DNA of 64,000 nucleotides from Paenibacillus dauci (GTDB taxonomy: Bacteria; Bacillota; Bacilli; Paenibacillales; Paenibacillaceae): positions 186,001-250,000 of the forward strand of contig NZ_LAQQ01000005.1 of the NCBI RefSeq assembly GCF_000971985.1, given 5' to 3'. Each line of letters starts with the position of its first letter. Within the stretch, counting starts at the first letter, position 1. The translations under genes and the position numbers were made by a program. Shown here piece by piece: positions 35,354-45,010 of this stretch. The notes beneath the pieces are model-generated. The model was not told the origin of the DNA. It made no database searches and worked only from the letters and a program-made list of their open reading frames with translations.

Positions 35354-35394
35354 CCAGTCGTTATGTATATCTTTTTATATCGTATAACAACTGG
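35354..35394. repeat. inverted repeat upstream of the P-type ATPase
   Basis: CCAGTCGTTAT and ATAACAACTGG are complementary apart from one position, with a 19-base A/T spacer that itself extends the pairing. It could be an operator or a leader hairpin. Confidence 0.45.
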
Positions 35395-35487
35395 TTATCC
35401 CTACTGATTTTTACCCTTTAAAATACATTTGGTTTCAAAAAGAACGTGTAGATTTGATGACGATTGTTGTCGATATTAGTGGAACTA

Positions 35488-35554
35488 CAAAAAAGAGACA
35501 TCATTTACAAGTACCTTCCGTTTATTCGTAGGTTTCTTGTAAATGATGTCTCTT
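35488..35554 (-). terminator. terminator of the 50-residue gene
   Basis: A perfect stem of about 19 bp (AAGAGACATCATTTACAAG and complement) is followed on the minus strand by TTTTTT. Confidence 0.85.
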
Positions 35555-35632
35555 GCTCTTATATGGATTACATTCAGTTATATTAAAGTATTAAAATTCC
35601 TGCACGAGAATGTATTACATTAGGATATTCCC

Positions 35633-35785
35633 TTAAATGATCTGAAGTTTGCGCGCCTGTTCTTCTGTCAAAATGTACTGCTCTTGCGGATAAGTCTCAT
35701 CTTCATTCTGTACACCGAACATCTGCATAACTTCATTCCAGATTCCTTTTTGTACTGCTTCTTCCTGTGTAATGATGATTTTCAT
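35633..35785 (-). CDS. small protein of unknown function
   Basis: A 50-residue protein starting MKIIITQEEAVQKGIW. The AAGGCGG ribosome site six to eight bases upstream decides this ATG over farther in-frame ones. The layout, a short strand, then a helix and a C-terminal LTEEQARKL helix, is seen in several tiny unclassified Paenibacillus proteins. It is monocistronic, with its own terminator. No function can be assigned. Confidence 0.65.
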   Translation of the reverse strand: MKIIITQEEAVQKGIWNEVMQMFGVQNEDETYPQEQYILTEEQARKLQII

Positions 35786-35994
35786 TATAATCGCCGCCTT
35801 CATATTAGAATGTATAGTACTTATCGTATAAGGATCGCTATGACATTTATTTAAACGAATTACAGCCGTAATCAAACGTGCCTGCAGATTCTCATTGCAG
35901 AACTTCTGCAAGTAGTCAGGATGATCGTTGTGTCACTCATTTACAAGTGCACTGTATCCATGGCTGAATGTGACTGTATAGAGGATAGACCGCA

Positions 35995-36046
35995 CAAAAA
36001 ATCCCCATACTAATGATCCTGTTCAGGATGCACCATATGGGGATTT
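35995..36046 (-). terminator. terminator of the catalase gene
   Basis: AAATCCCCATA and TATGGGGATT arms with an inner GATCCTG/CAGGATG stem; the minus strand continues TTTTTT. Confidence 0.88.
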
Positions 36047-36093
36047 GCTATTAATCTGAATATTCAATCATTGTCCACCTAATGAATGGTTTA

Positions 36094-37692
36094 TCAGTAT
36101 GGATCGGCCTCGTGTCCTTTTTCTTCGGCTTTTTTGGCAGCCATATGGGCACGATGCATTGGCTTTCCTTTTTCCGGGTCAGCCTTTACTTTTTCCATCA
36201 TTTCTCTGACACGCTTTCCATAATCAGCATCGGCTTCTGTAATATTGGCGAGTACTTTCTCCTGAATCACTTCATTACACTGGGCCAGATTGCCGCCCAG
36301 GTTGCTGATCAGTTCATCGCGCTCCCAATCTTCAAAGTTACGATACGTCTCGCCAGCCTGCGCAAAGTCATTCGGACGGTCGATTTTCTGACGCATCAGA
36401 CGGGTATTATAATATTCCGGTTCGTGATCCTTGCCTGCTTTTGGCGCTTCCTGCAGACCACCCAGTGAAGACGGCTCATAATTCACATGCGGGTTCTGAC
36501 CCGGCGCACGATCCGTCTGATAACGCATCTGGCCTCCGGAATGGTTGGTTGCCACTCTCGATTTAGGTGCATTGATCGGCAGCTGCTGATAGTTCGCTCC
36601 GATACGGTGACGCTGGGTATCCGAATAGGAGAATGTGCGACCCTGCAGCATTTTATCATCCGAGAAGTCCAGTCCGTCTACCAGTACACCTGTACCGAAG
36701 GCTGCCTGCTCCACTTCGTTGAAGTAATCTTCCGGATTGCGGTTGAGCGTCATTTTGCCTACTTTGAGGAACGGGAATTGATCTTCCGGCCACAGCTTTG
36801 TATCATCGAGTGGATCAAAATCCAGCTCTGGATGATAATCATCGCTCATGATCTGTACACACAGCTCCCATTCCGGATACTCTCCACGCTCGATCGCATC
36901 ATACAGATCAACAGTCGCGTGGTTAAAGTCGAGCCCCTGAATCTGATTGGCTTCCTCCTGCTTGAGGTTGCGAATACCCTGCAGTGGTTCCCAGTGGTAC
37001 TTGACCAATACCGCTTGCCCTTCGGCATTCACCCATTTGTACGTATTAACACCCGATCCCTGCATCATCCGGTAATTCGCCGGAATCCCCCATGGGGAGA
37101 ACAGGAAAGTAATCATATGTGTAGCCTCCGGACTATTCGCTACAAAATCCAGGAAGCGCTCCATATCCTGTACATTTGTAATCGGGTCCGGCTTAAAGGC
37201 ATGTACCATATCCGGGAATTTGAGCGGATCACGGATAAAGAAAATTTTCAGGTTGTTACCGACCAGATCCCAGTTGCCATCTTCAGTATAGAATTTGGTT
37301 GCAAATCCGCGCGGATCACGCAGTGTCTCCGGAGAATGACCTCCATGAATAACGCTGGAGAAACGTACGAATACCGGCGTGATTTTACCTTTTTCCTGAA
37401 ATAGTTTGGCGCGGGTATATTTGGATACAGGCTCATCGCCTACAGTTCCATAAGCTTCGAATACGCCATGCGCTCCCGCTCCACGGGCATGAACAACACG
37501 TTCAGGCACACGCTCACGGTCGAAGTGTGTTATTTTCTCGAGAAAATTGTAGTTCTCCAGTGTAACAGGACCCCGGTTCCCTACAGTTCTTACATTTTGA
37601 TTATCAGTGACAGGGTGTCCCTGCCGGTTAGTCAGCGTTACATTTTCTTCTTGATCATTCGATTGCGGTTGCTTCTTGTTCTCATCTGCCAT
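36094..37692 (-). CDS. heme catalase
   Basis: A 532-residue monofunctional catalase of the small-subunit type. The catalytic His is in [12 protein letters not shown] (His68), the Asn in [14 protein letters not shown], and the heme Tyr lies in the [12 protein letters not shown] region. [15 protein letters not shown] and the FNEVEQAAF loop are conserved. The C-terminal tail is Lys/Glu rich ([15 protein letters not shown]). It converts hydrogen peroxide to water and oxygen. AAGGCGG precedes the ATG. I could not find a clear PerR box upstream. Confidence 0.95.
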   Translation of the reverse strand: MADENKKQPQSNDQEENVTLTNRQGHPVTDNQNVRTVGNRGPVTLENYNFLEKITHFDRERVPERVVHARGAGAHGVFEAYGTVGDEPVSKYTRAKLFQEKGKITPVFVRFSSVIHGGHSPETLRDPRGFATKFYTEDGNWDLVGNNLKIFFIRDPLKFPDMVHAFKPDPITNVQDMERFLDFVANSPEATHMITFLFSPWGIPANYRMMQGSGVNTYKWVNAEGQAVLVKYHWEPLQGIRNLKQEEANQIQGLDFNHATVDLYDAIERGEYPEWELCVQIMSDDYHPELDFDPLDDTKLWPEDQFPFLKVGKMTLNRNPEDYFNEVEQAAFGTGVLVDGLDFSDDKMLQGRTFSYSDTQRHRIGANYQQLPINAPKSRVATNHSGGQMRYQTDRAPGQNPHVNYEPSSLGGLQEAPKAGKDHEPEYYNTRLMRQKIDRPNDFAQAGETYRNFEDWERDELISNLGGNLAQCNEVIQEKVLANITEADADYGKRVREMMEKVKADPEKGKPMHRAHMAAKKAEEKGHEADPY

Positions 37693-38031
37693 AAGATCTT
37701 CCGCCTTTCAAGAAAGTATAAGTTTGCTGAATCTGTATTCTTCATGACACAGGAAAACAAAACATACGCCCGGCATAAGGACATATTACCTTTTTTTACC
37801 TGCTCCCACTCATTATAAAACACTTTTCAATCAAAAAGTGAACCGATTTCATAAATTTGTCTAATTTGTGAATGAAGATGATATGAAACCGCATTTTGCT
37901 TTTGTTTTTGCCCTCCTTTATACTGGGCCTATTCCAGAATTATGACTTCTGTGCAAATCTCTTGGTAAGAATATCGGGCAGTAGGCTGTCTTACAATATA
38001 GACGTATTTCAATAACGAGAGGTGGAGTATT
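37693..38031. other. divergent intergenic region, catalase / AAA ATPase
   Basis: A TATAAT on the minus strand near 37811-37816 is a candidate catalase -10, without a good -35. No other structure is seen. Confidence 0.35.
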
Positions 38032-38754
38032 ATGTATTTGCGAAGGATTACCCTGCTCAAAGAAAACATCGATGATTACACTGTTTATCCCTTTTCTCTA
38101 CCGCTGATTCAGCGTATGGATATGCTGGAGGTTCGCAGTCCGGTTACTTTTTTCGTTGGGGAGAATGGTTCGGGCAAATCAACACTGCTGGAAGCGGTAG
38201 CTTACCAGTGCGGATTTCATACAGCCGGCGGTTCACGTCATAACAGTTATGAAGTTCAGTCCTCTGAAGCGGCGCTCGGTGACCATGTTCGTCTCTCCTG
38301 GCTGCCCAAATTGACCGACGGATTTTTTCTGCGGGCAGAATCTTTTTATCAATTTGCCAATCATATTGACGAGATGGATATGAACAACTATAAGTATTAC
38401 GGTGGCAAATCACTACATCAGCAGTCACATGGAGAATCTTTCCTTAATTTGTTCAAGCATAAGTTCATGAGTACAAGGGAATCCGCTATCTATCTGCTGG
38501 ATGAGCCGGAGGCAGCGCTCTCTCCTGCCCGTCAGCTGTCTCTGATGCGGATCATTCATGATCTCACACCGCGCTGCCAGTTTATTATTGCCACGCATTC
38601 TCCGATTCTAATGGGCTATCCGGAAGCCGATATTATCAGTTTTGATGAGGATCAGCTACAGCGAATCAATTACCAGGATACCGATCATTACCAGATTACC
38701 CGGCGTTTTCTGGAAAATCCGAAGCCTCTGCTTCGTGAACTGTTCAGCGATTAA
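38032..38754 (+). CDS. AAA-family ATPase (ABC-type fold, COG3910-like)
   Basis: A 240-residue soluble ATPase. Walker A is FFVGENGSGKSTLLE (42-56) and Walker B is IYLLDEPEAALSP, followed by the switch segment IIATHSPILMG. The insertion between them carries the SHGESFLNLF signature, which stands in for the ABC signature. Relatives are stand-alone predicted ATPases of unknown role, sometimes near DNA-related or toxin-antitoxin genes; no such partner lies here. GAGGTGGAG precedes the ATG. Monocistronic with terminator. Confidence 0.85.
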   Translation: MYLRRITLLKENIDDYTVYPFSLPLIQRMDMLEVRSPVTFFVGENGSGKSTLLEAVAYQCGFHTAGGSRHNSYEVQSSEAALGDHVRLSWLPKLTDGFFLRAESFYQFANHIDEMDMNNYKYYGGKSLHQQSHGESFLNLFKHKFMSTRESAIYLLDEPEAALSPARQLSLMRIIHDLTPRCQFIIATHSPILMGYPEADIISFDEDQLQRINYQDTDHYQITRRFLENPKPLLRELFSD

Positions 38755-38805
38755 ATAACTATATTAGCCGCATCGTTGTATAGGTTTTTTTATACATAAA
38801 TATGC

Positions 38806-38841
38806 CAAAAACGCTGCAGCCCATAAGCCGCAGCGTTTTTT
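38806..38841 (+). terminator. rho-independent terminator
   Basis: AAAACGCTGC pairs with GCAGCGTTTT around a 12-base loop, followed by TT. Confidence 0.88.
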
Positions 38842-38979
38842 GATAGATTTGGATCAACAGTTCGAAATCGGCAGACTGCCGGGTAGCATGCAAATCCTAT
38901 GACCAGCTTGATCCATCTTAACTGGACTTGCGGCACTATGCTAATCCCAATCCTCTATAACTTTCCCTAATCTATCGGT

Positions 38980-39426
38980 TTACAAAATATCCAGGCGCAG
39001 ACGCTCCAGACGGGTATGCTTGATATACCAACGTCCTTCAAGTTGTATAAAAGTCTCATGATAATATCCATATCCATGAAATGACTTATGCGCGCTGCCT
39101 TCCGGAAAAGTCACATAATCCTCCATCGGGGACAACACTCTGGCTTCTGTTGCCGATAGTAATTCGATATCCGCACTATGTACCTGGTGCACCGTCACCG
39201 CCGGATCTACCAGATCCTCGAATACCCGTACAATCGTATCGCGTCCTTCCAGTACCGGAATCGGGTTGCCTTCCGTGCTGAAGTCCGCGACTGCATCCGG
39301 GGCAAATACGTCCTTGAGTGCTTCCCACTGCTTGGTATCAATCAACCGGCAATAGCGGGATTTGACCATGCGAATCTCCTCGTAAGTGAGCAGCAGATCC
39401 GTACCTGACAAAAATGAACTATTCAT
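38980..39426 (-). CDS. SnoaL-like (NTF2 fold) protein
   Basis: A 148-residue protein of the SnoaL_4/NTF2-like fold: EIRMVKSRYCRLIDTKQWEAL at the N-terminus, FAPDAVADFS, and TVHQVHSADIEL, ending with WYIKHTRLERLRLDIL. Members include dehydratases and small dioxygenase subunits, but many are unassigned. GGAGG precedes the ATG. It is 85 bp downstream of an MFS carrier on the same strand, so transport and modification of a common compound is possible. Confidence 0.82.
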   Translation of the reverse strand: MNSSFLSGTDLLLTYEEIRMVKSRYCRLIDTKQWEALKDVFAPDAVADFSTEGNPIPVLEGRDTIVRVFEDLVDPAVTVHQVHSADIELLSATEARVLSPMEDYVTFPEGSAHKSFHGYGYYHETFIQLEGRWYIKHTRLERLRLDIL

Positions 39427-39511
39427 TGCTTGATTCCTCCATAATGACGATTAGGTTACTGTCCAGTTACCCGAATCTCCATTATAAGTCATCTGCAATA
39501 GAATCAGCCAG

Positions 39512-40726
39512 TTATTCCAGCTCCAGCCCTTTGGTTTCCTTGCCTAGGAATAGCACAGCTGCTGCTCCAATCAGAATTGCCACGAAGAAAATCGTGAAAA
39601 TTGTACTCACTGGTATACCGTCTCCTACGAGCATACCGACTATAAATGGTGCGATCACGCCGCCAATCCGTCCAAATCCTGCAGCCATACCCGTACCGGT
39701 CGAACGTACCCGTGTCGGATAGAGCTCCGGTGTATAGGCATACAATCCGCCCCATGCACCCAGGTTGAAGAATGACAAACACACACCTGCCAGAATCAAT
39801 GACAGTTCGCTGGTTGCATAACCAAACCAGATTGCACTTACCGCCGTCAGTACCAGATAGACGACCAATACGAACTTGCGGCCGAATTTCTCGATAAAAT
39901 ACGCTGCGGTAAAGTAGCCTGGCAGCTGCGCGATTGTCATAATCAGCACATACTCAAAACTTTTGATCAGTGTAAATCCTTTGAGCCCCATTACCGATGG
40001 TAGCCAGAGGAACATACCGTAATAAGAAAATACGACAGTAAACCAGAGAATCCAAGCCATCAGTGTGGTGCGACGATGCGGACTGCTCCATATTTCCCGA
40101 AGACCACTGCCAAAAGAAGCCTGGCGACCAGCACCGTCTTTGATAAAGCGTGGTGAATCATCGATTGCACGACGAAGATACAGCGCATACAGAGCCGGTA
40201 TCGCTCCAATTACGAATCCCCACTGCCATCCATAACGTGCGATGACAAAATAAGCAACTACCGCCGAGATAATCCAGCCAAATGCCCAGAAGCTCTCGAG
40301 CAATACTACTGCGCGTCCCCGATCCTTGACAGCGACCGACTCCGATACGAGTGTCGACGCTACCGGCAGCTCTCCGCCCAGACCGAATCCCGCAATGAAG
40401 CGAAGCAGCAGCAACATGCCAAATCCTGTAGCGAGTGCGGAGAGTCCGCTTGCTATCGAGAAGATTAGCAGTGTCCACAGCAGAATCGATTTGCGGCCAT
40501 ATCGGTCTGCCAGATATCCGGCAGCCACTGCGCCGACTGCCATCCCTACCGAGTTAATACTGGTAAGGTACCCAATCTCCTGTGGACTGAGACTCCAGCT
40601 TTTGGCCAGCGCCGCTGCGATAAAGGAAATCATACCGACTTCCATTGCATCGAACATCCAGCTAAATCCCGCACTGAACAGCAGCTTGCGCTGTTTGGGA
40701 TTCTGGAGTAATTCCATCTTGCTCAT
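39512..40726 (-). CDS. MFS transporter (sugar/organic acid porter, NiaP-like)
   Basis: A 404-residue MFS protein with 12 predicted helices. Signature loops are GYLADRYGRKSILL between helices 2 and 3, RFIAGFGLGGELPVA, and AYTPELYPTRVRSTGTG in the second half, as in the NiaP/aromatic-acid/metabolite porter group. The start MSKMELL has AAGGGG upstream; a farther ATG is rejected. The promoter region holds a nested inverted repeat (40871-40937) that may bind a regulator. Substrate unknown. Confidence 0.85.
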   Translation of the reverse strand: MSKMELLQNPKQRKLLFSAGFSWMFDAMEVGMISFIAAALAKSWSLSPQEIGYLTSINSVGMAVGAVAAGYLADRYGRKSILLWTLLIFSIASGLSALATGFGMLLLLRFIAGFGLGGELPVASTLVSESVAVKDRGRAVVLLESFWAFGWIISAVVAYFVIARYGWQWGFVIGAIPALYALYLRRAIDDSPRFIKDGAGRQASFGSGLREIWSSPHRRTTLMAWILWFTVVFSYYGMFLWLPSVMGLKGFTLIKSFEYVLIMTIAQLPGYFTAAYFIEKFGRKFVLVVYLVLTAVSAIWFGYATSELSLILAGVCLSFFNLGAWGGLYAYTPELYPTRVRSTGTGMAAGFGRIGGVIAPFIVGMLVGDGIPVSTIFTIFFVAILIGAAAVLFLGKETKGLELE

Positions 40727-40870
40727 GTGATTAACCCCTTCTTTCTGTTTCGCTTGTACTTTTTTGAACATACTTTTAGCTGCTTATGTCTGCTGATCGA
40801 ATCCACGTCTCTATTGTCTTATTATCCAGATCCATTATCGATAGCAGTTCCCCTTTGTATTTTTCACGCT

Positions 40871-40937
40871 GAGGTACAGACAGCTACATAATTGTAGTCA
40901 CGATTTTTATTATACTCAAATCGTGGAAATTTACCTC
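40871..40937. promoter_or_regulatory. nested inverted repeats in the MFS/lipase divergent region
   Basis: Outer arms GAGGTA (40871) and TACCTC (40932); inner arms CACGATTT (40899-40906) and AAATCGTG (40918-40925). A minus-strand TATAAT (40914-40909) lies inside the inner repeat, which suggests an operator over a promoter. Confidence 0.45.
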
Positions 40938-41086
40938 ACATTATTTTCAAATTGTTAAAATTTAATTCATTCTTCCTCTATAGCCAAACAAAACAAATAC
41001 ATAAATAAGTAACAGCTTTAATACTCGCCTACTACATTAGGAAAGGGAAAAATATTTCCAATTATTACATATCAAGGAGGAATATC

Positions 41087-42766
41087 ATGTCTATTCAACG
41101 TAAACTGCTGGTCTGTACACTTGCTACCGGACTGGCACTATCCGCTTTTCCATCTCAGGCCTTTATGGCTCCTGCTACTCCGGCTGTAGCTGCTTCACCA
41201 GGAGCCTGGGCAGCAGGACAGACGCCTGCCAATGGTTCTGCCGACAAACCTGTTATTTTGTTTGTACATGGTCTGACCAGCCAGGCCAAAGTCTGGTACG
41301 AGAATAATGATATGTACGAATACGCCTACAATAATGGTTATCAGACAGCTTTTATCAATATGTATGATATTTCCGGTACACCGGAAGATATGTGGAAAGA
41401 CGGCGAACTGCTCGCCGCCAAGATCAAGGAAATCAGTCAGTACTTTGGCAAAAAAATTGTTATCGTCGCCCACAGTAAGGGTGGCGTGGATACCGAATCC
41501 GCTCTGGTTCGCTATAATGCCTATCCGTATGTGAATCGCGTGATTACACTCAGTACCCCTCATCACGGCTCACAGCTGGCGGATCTGGCATACAGCAGCT
41601 GGGCTGGATGGCTGGCAGATCTGGTTGGTTCGCAGAGTCCGGGTACCAATTCTCTTCAGACTTCCAATATGACCTATTTCCGATCGGAGATGGCCAAAGA
41701 CCCCGATGTTAACAAAGTGCCTTTTTATACACTCAGCGGTAACAAGTGGTCCGGTTCCGGCAAATCCTCCTATACCTTTGGCGGCGCCTATCTGGCTCTA
41801 TTTGGCAGCAATGACGGCGTAGTTACGACCGAGAGTGCACTGCGTCCGAATAGTACGCTTATTCAGATGGGTCCATGGAATCATGCTACTGTACGCACCG
41901 GTTCCTACACTTTTGATCTGTTCAAATCCTACATCGGCAATGCTGGTGTCCGCGCGGCTGCATTATCCAGTGCTTCGGTAGGTTCCAGCGTCTACGGCGA
42001 TGTATATGCTTCCCCATCCTCAAGTTTACCGACTGTCGATATGTCCGGCTCCGGTCTGGCCGCTTCTTCCCAGCCTTCCCTGCAATCAACAGCTGCCGGA
42101 AGTGCCGCTTCAACCAATTATGGACAATACTATGTACGCGGCGGCGAATATAAGGGTACTGCCACCGAGACCCTGACTGTAGAAGACCATGTAAAATCCA
42201 TCACTCTGGACTGGATTACCAACCAGCCGATCGACGAGCTTCGTCTGATCTCTCCTCAGGGCAAAGTACGTCATGTACAAATCAGCACAGACCGTGATGA
42301 AGAAATCTTCAAAGGTGCTTACCATCAAGTGACTGAGCTAAAGAATCCGGAAGCCGGTGAATGGCAGGTTCAGGCGGTCAGCCATCAATCAGGAGCCTAT
42401 CTGATGACTGCAATCTATGCACCAGGCACAGAGAAAGCGCATATGAATGCTTCTTTCTCTGGTCAATCGCTGGATATGACCATCAATACGCACGGACTGG
42501 ATACCGAGCAGACGACACTTACTTCCAAAGTCGAATATTATGATGCCCAAGGCAAACGAATAGCTCCAGCAGCCGAAAGTCATCGTTCCCTGTCCGCTAA
42601 CAGCGTGGAGGAAAGCCTTCCCGTTCCTGATTCCGGACAAGCTTCCAACTATGTAATCACAACAGACGTTGAAGGTAAAACAGCCACTGGCGCGCCTTAT
42701 AAACGTACACTCATTAAGTCCGTCTATGTAGATGCAGCAGGTCATACGTATTCACAACAGGATTGA
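41087..42766 (+). CDS. secreted lipase / alpha-beta hydrolase with C-terminal domain
   Basis: A 559-residue protein with a signal peptide (likely ending near AVAA, residue 36). The N-terminal half is a lipase fold: LFVHGLTS (oxyanion region, 59-65), nucleophile elbow AHSKGG with Ser130, and a late His in WNHATVR. The C-terminal half after about residue 290 is Ser-rich then beta-rich (TVEDHVKSITLDW, SAYLMTAIYAPG-like), probably a surface or substrate-binding domain. AAGGAGG precedes the ATG. Triglyceride or polyester activity is possible; not predictable from sequence. Confidence 0.88.
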   Translation: MSIQRKLLVCTLATGLALSAFPSQAFMAPATPAVAASPGAWAAGQTPANGSADKPVILFVHGLTSQAKVWYENNDMYEYAYNNGYQTAFINMYDISGTPEDMWKDGELLAAKIKEISQYFGKKIVIVAHSKGGVDTESALVRYNAYPYVNRVITLSTPHHGSQLADLAYSSWAGWLADLVGSQSPGTNSLQTSNMTYFRSEMAKDPDVNKVPFYTLSGNKWSGSGKSSYTFGGAYLALFGSNDGVVTTESALRPNSTLIQMGPWNHATVRTGSYTFDLFKSYIGNAGVRAAALSSASVGSSVYGDVYASPSSSLPTVDMSGSGLAASSQPSLQSTAAGSAASTNYGQYYVRGGEYKGTATETLTVEDHVKSITLDWITNQPIDELRLISPQGKVRHVQISTDRDEEIFKGAYHQVTELKNPEAGEWQVQAVSHQSGAYLMTAIYAPGTEKAHMNASFSGQSLDMTINTHGLDTEQTTLTSKVEYYDAQGKRIAPAAESHRSLSANSVEESLPVPDSGQASNYVITTDVEGKTATGAPYKRTLIKSVYVDAAGHTYSQQD

Positions 42767-42813
42767 GGACAAGTTGTAATATGATTGATCAGCTAATTAC
42801 AAGATAATGCACG

Positions 42814-42856
42814 AACAGCCTGTATGATGCCGAAGGCAGCATCTACAGGCTGTTTT
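42814..42856 (+). terminator. rho-independent terminator after the lipase
   Basis: AACAGCCTGTA pairs with TACAGGCTGTT, followed by TT. Confidence 0.88.
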
Positions 42857-42914
42857 ATATGGAATAGCGTATATTCGAAGTTCACATTACTATAGCATTT
42901 TCCGTTTTGCGTAT

Positions 42915-43427
42915 CTATTCTTCCAGTTTTGGAACCTGCTTCGATGGATTATCACCTGTATTCGACAATTTCTGGTCTGCAGCAATATGGTAATATTCCA
43001 GTTCATATTCATTATCACTGAACACAATCAACCGATCCGGACGGAACAGGATCAATGTCATATCCCGGTTCCCCTGATATTCCCATAATCCTTTTAGAAA
43101 AAGGTCCTTATCGGTAATAGTCATACTCAGCCAAAATGCAGGATCTACCGCTTGAATGACCTTGTTCACCCCTGCCTCCTGCAGCTGGCTTTTGACCCAA
43201 ATATGGGCAAAATCCGCATCTGCCGGATAAGGCAGTACTGCTGTAGGTACAGGTCGATGCGTATAGCTGTAAATACTACGCAGCATCTGTTCATGCCAGG
43301 CCGTATCGACAGATTGACGATCCATAATCATTACCCCTGATACACCTTCCAGCTGATTTGCATATTTTTTGATTTGACTGTAAGCCAGTTTCTGCTTCAT
43401 TCGTTCATTACCGGACAATGACATCAT
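42915..43427 (-). CDS. hypothetical protein
   Basis: A 170-residue soluble protein. Features are a basic helix at the start (MKQKLAYSQIKKYAN), a MIMDRQSVDTAWHEQML segment, and alternating strands such as MTLILFRPDRLIVFS. It ends in a charged tail KQVPKLEE. AGAGGG precedes the tandem ATG pair at 43427/43424. No family is recognised; it is not in an evident operon with its neighbours. Confidence 0.65.
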   Translation of the reverse strand: MMSLSGNERMKQKLAYSQIKKYANQLEGVSGVMIMDRQSVDTAWHEQMLRSIYSYTHRPVPTAVLPYPADADFAHIWVKSQLQEAGVNKVIQAVDPAFWLSMTITDKDLFLKGLWEYQGNRDMTLILFRPDRLIVFSDNEYELEYYHIAADQKLSNTGDNPSKQVPKLEE

Positions 43428-43517
43428 ATCCCTCTTTTTATATCCATTTCAGCACGCGTATACGTGTATAAGTCACCTACGTTCGGACGGAATATCTGCT
43501 GTATCAACAGCATTATG

Positions 43518-43561
43518 TAAAACACCCCGGCTTCCGCGTCTGCGTACATGCCGGGGTGTTA
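43518..43561 (-). terminator. terminator of the OYE gene
   Basis: AACACCCCGGC and GCCGGGGTGTT arms, followed on the minus strand by TT. Confidence 0.9.
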
Positions 43562-43574
43562 AATTCAATGCATA

Positions 43575-44723
43575 TTACTTCGCAGATTCTTGTGCTTCTA
43601 CGATAGGGAACCAGCCTGGAATATTAATAACCATATTCCAGAGTGGATCTGGCAGTATCAGCGCTTTTTGATCGTTTTTGCTAATAGTGTACAGAATCTC
43701 GTCTTCGCGACCGGATTCTACTTTTTCAACCCATGTTGGATCTACAATCAGCTGACGGCCCAATGCTACCAGTGGAGCACCTGTTGCCAGTACCGCTGCT
43801 GCATCATCAGGTGTTTTCACGGAGCCTACACCGATTACCGGAACTTTGGCACCTACACGTTCCTGGATGATTTCCAGACGGGAGCGTGTATCTTCTACAC
43901 CACGACGTGGTACAGAAGTATACTCCATCAGGGAAGTGTGAAGATAGCTGAGGTTTTTGTCAGCCAGTGCATCGATCAGTACCAGAGTATCTGCCATTGT
44001 GATTCCCGGAGTTTCCGGTTCTTCTGGCGAGAAGCGATAGCCAACGATGAATGGACCTTTCGCTTGTTCTTTGACAACACGCTGAACTTCATCTACAACG
44101 GCCAGTGGGAATGCCAGACGCTGATGCACATCGCCGCCCCATTTGTCTTCACGACGGTTGGAGTGCGGGGAGAAGAACTGCTGAATCAGGTAGCCATTAG
44201 CGCCGTGGATTTCCACGCCGTCAAAGCCTGCCGCAATAGCATTTGCTGTTGCTTTACCGAAATCTTTGATAATATCTTCGATTTCCTGGCCAGTCAGCTC
44301 ACGTGGAGTAGGACCCTGACCACCGTCACCGCGCTCGCTTGGCACTGCGCTTGGTGCAGTTACGTCGCCATCTACCAGCTCAGCTGGAGCCAGACGACCT
44401 GCATGGAAAATCTGCAGTACTGCTTTGGCACCATTCTTTTTCAGTGTTTCAGCCAGACGTGTCAGTCCTGGAGTGAACTCTTCGCCTACAGCACGGAACT
44501 GGTTGGCAAATCCTTTACCACCCGGAGTTACGTGTGCAACTGCAGTAATTGCCAGACCTACACCTGCTGTACGGCTTGCATAGTATTCCAGTTCTGCATC
44601 AGATACAGTCTCATCCGGGTTGGAAGAAGAGTGAGTCATCGGTGCCAGCACCAGACGGTTTTTCAGCTGAATACCATCATTCAGTGTAAATGGTTCAAAC
44701 AAAGCATTATATTTTGGATTCAA
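43575..44723 (-). CDS. NADH:flavin oxidoreductase (Old Yellow Enzyme family)
   Basis: A 382-residue FMN-dependent TIM-barrel enzyme. Typical stretches are NRLVLAPMTHSSS (FMN contact), LQIFHAGR, GFDGVEIHGANGYLIQQFFSPHSN with the catalytic His-Asn-type region, and VIGVGSVKTPDDA then GRQLIVDP at the C-terminus. OYEs reduce activated alkenes, nitroesters or quinones using NAD(P)H. The start is TTG with AGGAGAG upstream. A strong promoter lies at 44805-44833 and the gene has its own terminator. Confidence 0.92.
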   Translation of the reverse strand: MNPKYNALFEPFTLNDGIQLKNRLVLAPMTHSSSNPDETVSDAELEYYASRTAGVGLAITAVAHVTPGGKGFANQFRAVGEEFTPGLTRLAETLKKNGAKAVLQIFHAGRLAPAELVDGDVTAPSAVPSERGDGGQGPTPRELTGQEIEDIIKDFGKATANAIAAGFDGVEIHGANGYLIQQFFSPHSNRREDKWGGDVHQRLAFPLAVVDEVQRVVKEQAKGPFIVGYRFSPEEPETPGITMADTLVLIDALADKNLSYLHTSLMEYTSVPRRGVEDTRSRLEIIQERVGAKVPVIGVGSVKTPDDAAAVLATGAPLVALGRQLIVDPTWVEKVESGREDEILYTISKNDQKALILPDPLWNMVINIPGWFPIVEAQESAK

Positions 44724-44804
44724 GGTTTCTCTCTCCTATCTAATATGTGTAATGGATGAAGCTTTTCTACTGCTCAAAAGCTATTATTAAAAGTAACAAT
44801 ATAT

Positions 44805-44833
44805 ATTATAGTAAACAATTATATTTTTCACAA
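44805..44833 (-). promoter_or_regulatory. sigma-A promoter of the OYE gene
   Basis: TTGTGA (44833-44828), 17-bp spacer, TATAAT (44810-44805) on the minus strand. The GTTTAC...GTTAC surroundings form an imperfect repeat that may bind a repressor. Confidence 0.65.
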
Positions 44834-44915
44834 GTTATTTTAATACATATATTTATTTTTATAAAATAAAGCAATTTGGAGCACTTAAGCAGGTACAAAT
44901 TTTTCATTTTCATAC

Positions 44916-44966
44916 AAAAACAGGTCTGTCAGCAAAGGGGTTCATTCCTTTAACTAACAAGACCTG
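44916..44966 (-). terminator. terminator of the DHA2 pump gene
   Basis: CAGGTCTTGT pairs imperfectly with ACAGACCTG, with an inner AAAGG/CCTTT stem; the minus strand continues TTTTT. Confidence 0.8.
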
Positions 44967-45010
44967 ATGTCATACATTATTGTGTATACCTGCATACAAT
45001 TTATTTACAT

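Noticed and set aside
43590..44759. 389-codon open frame antisense to the Old Yellow Enzyme gene
   Set aside because: The translated sequence is rich in Cys, Trp and Tyr with no known motif, and the minus-strand frame encodes a clear OYE. It is a shadow frame.
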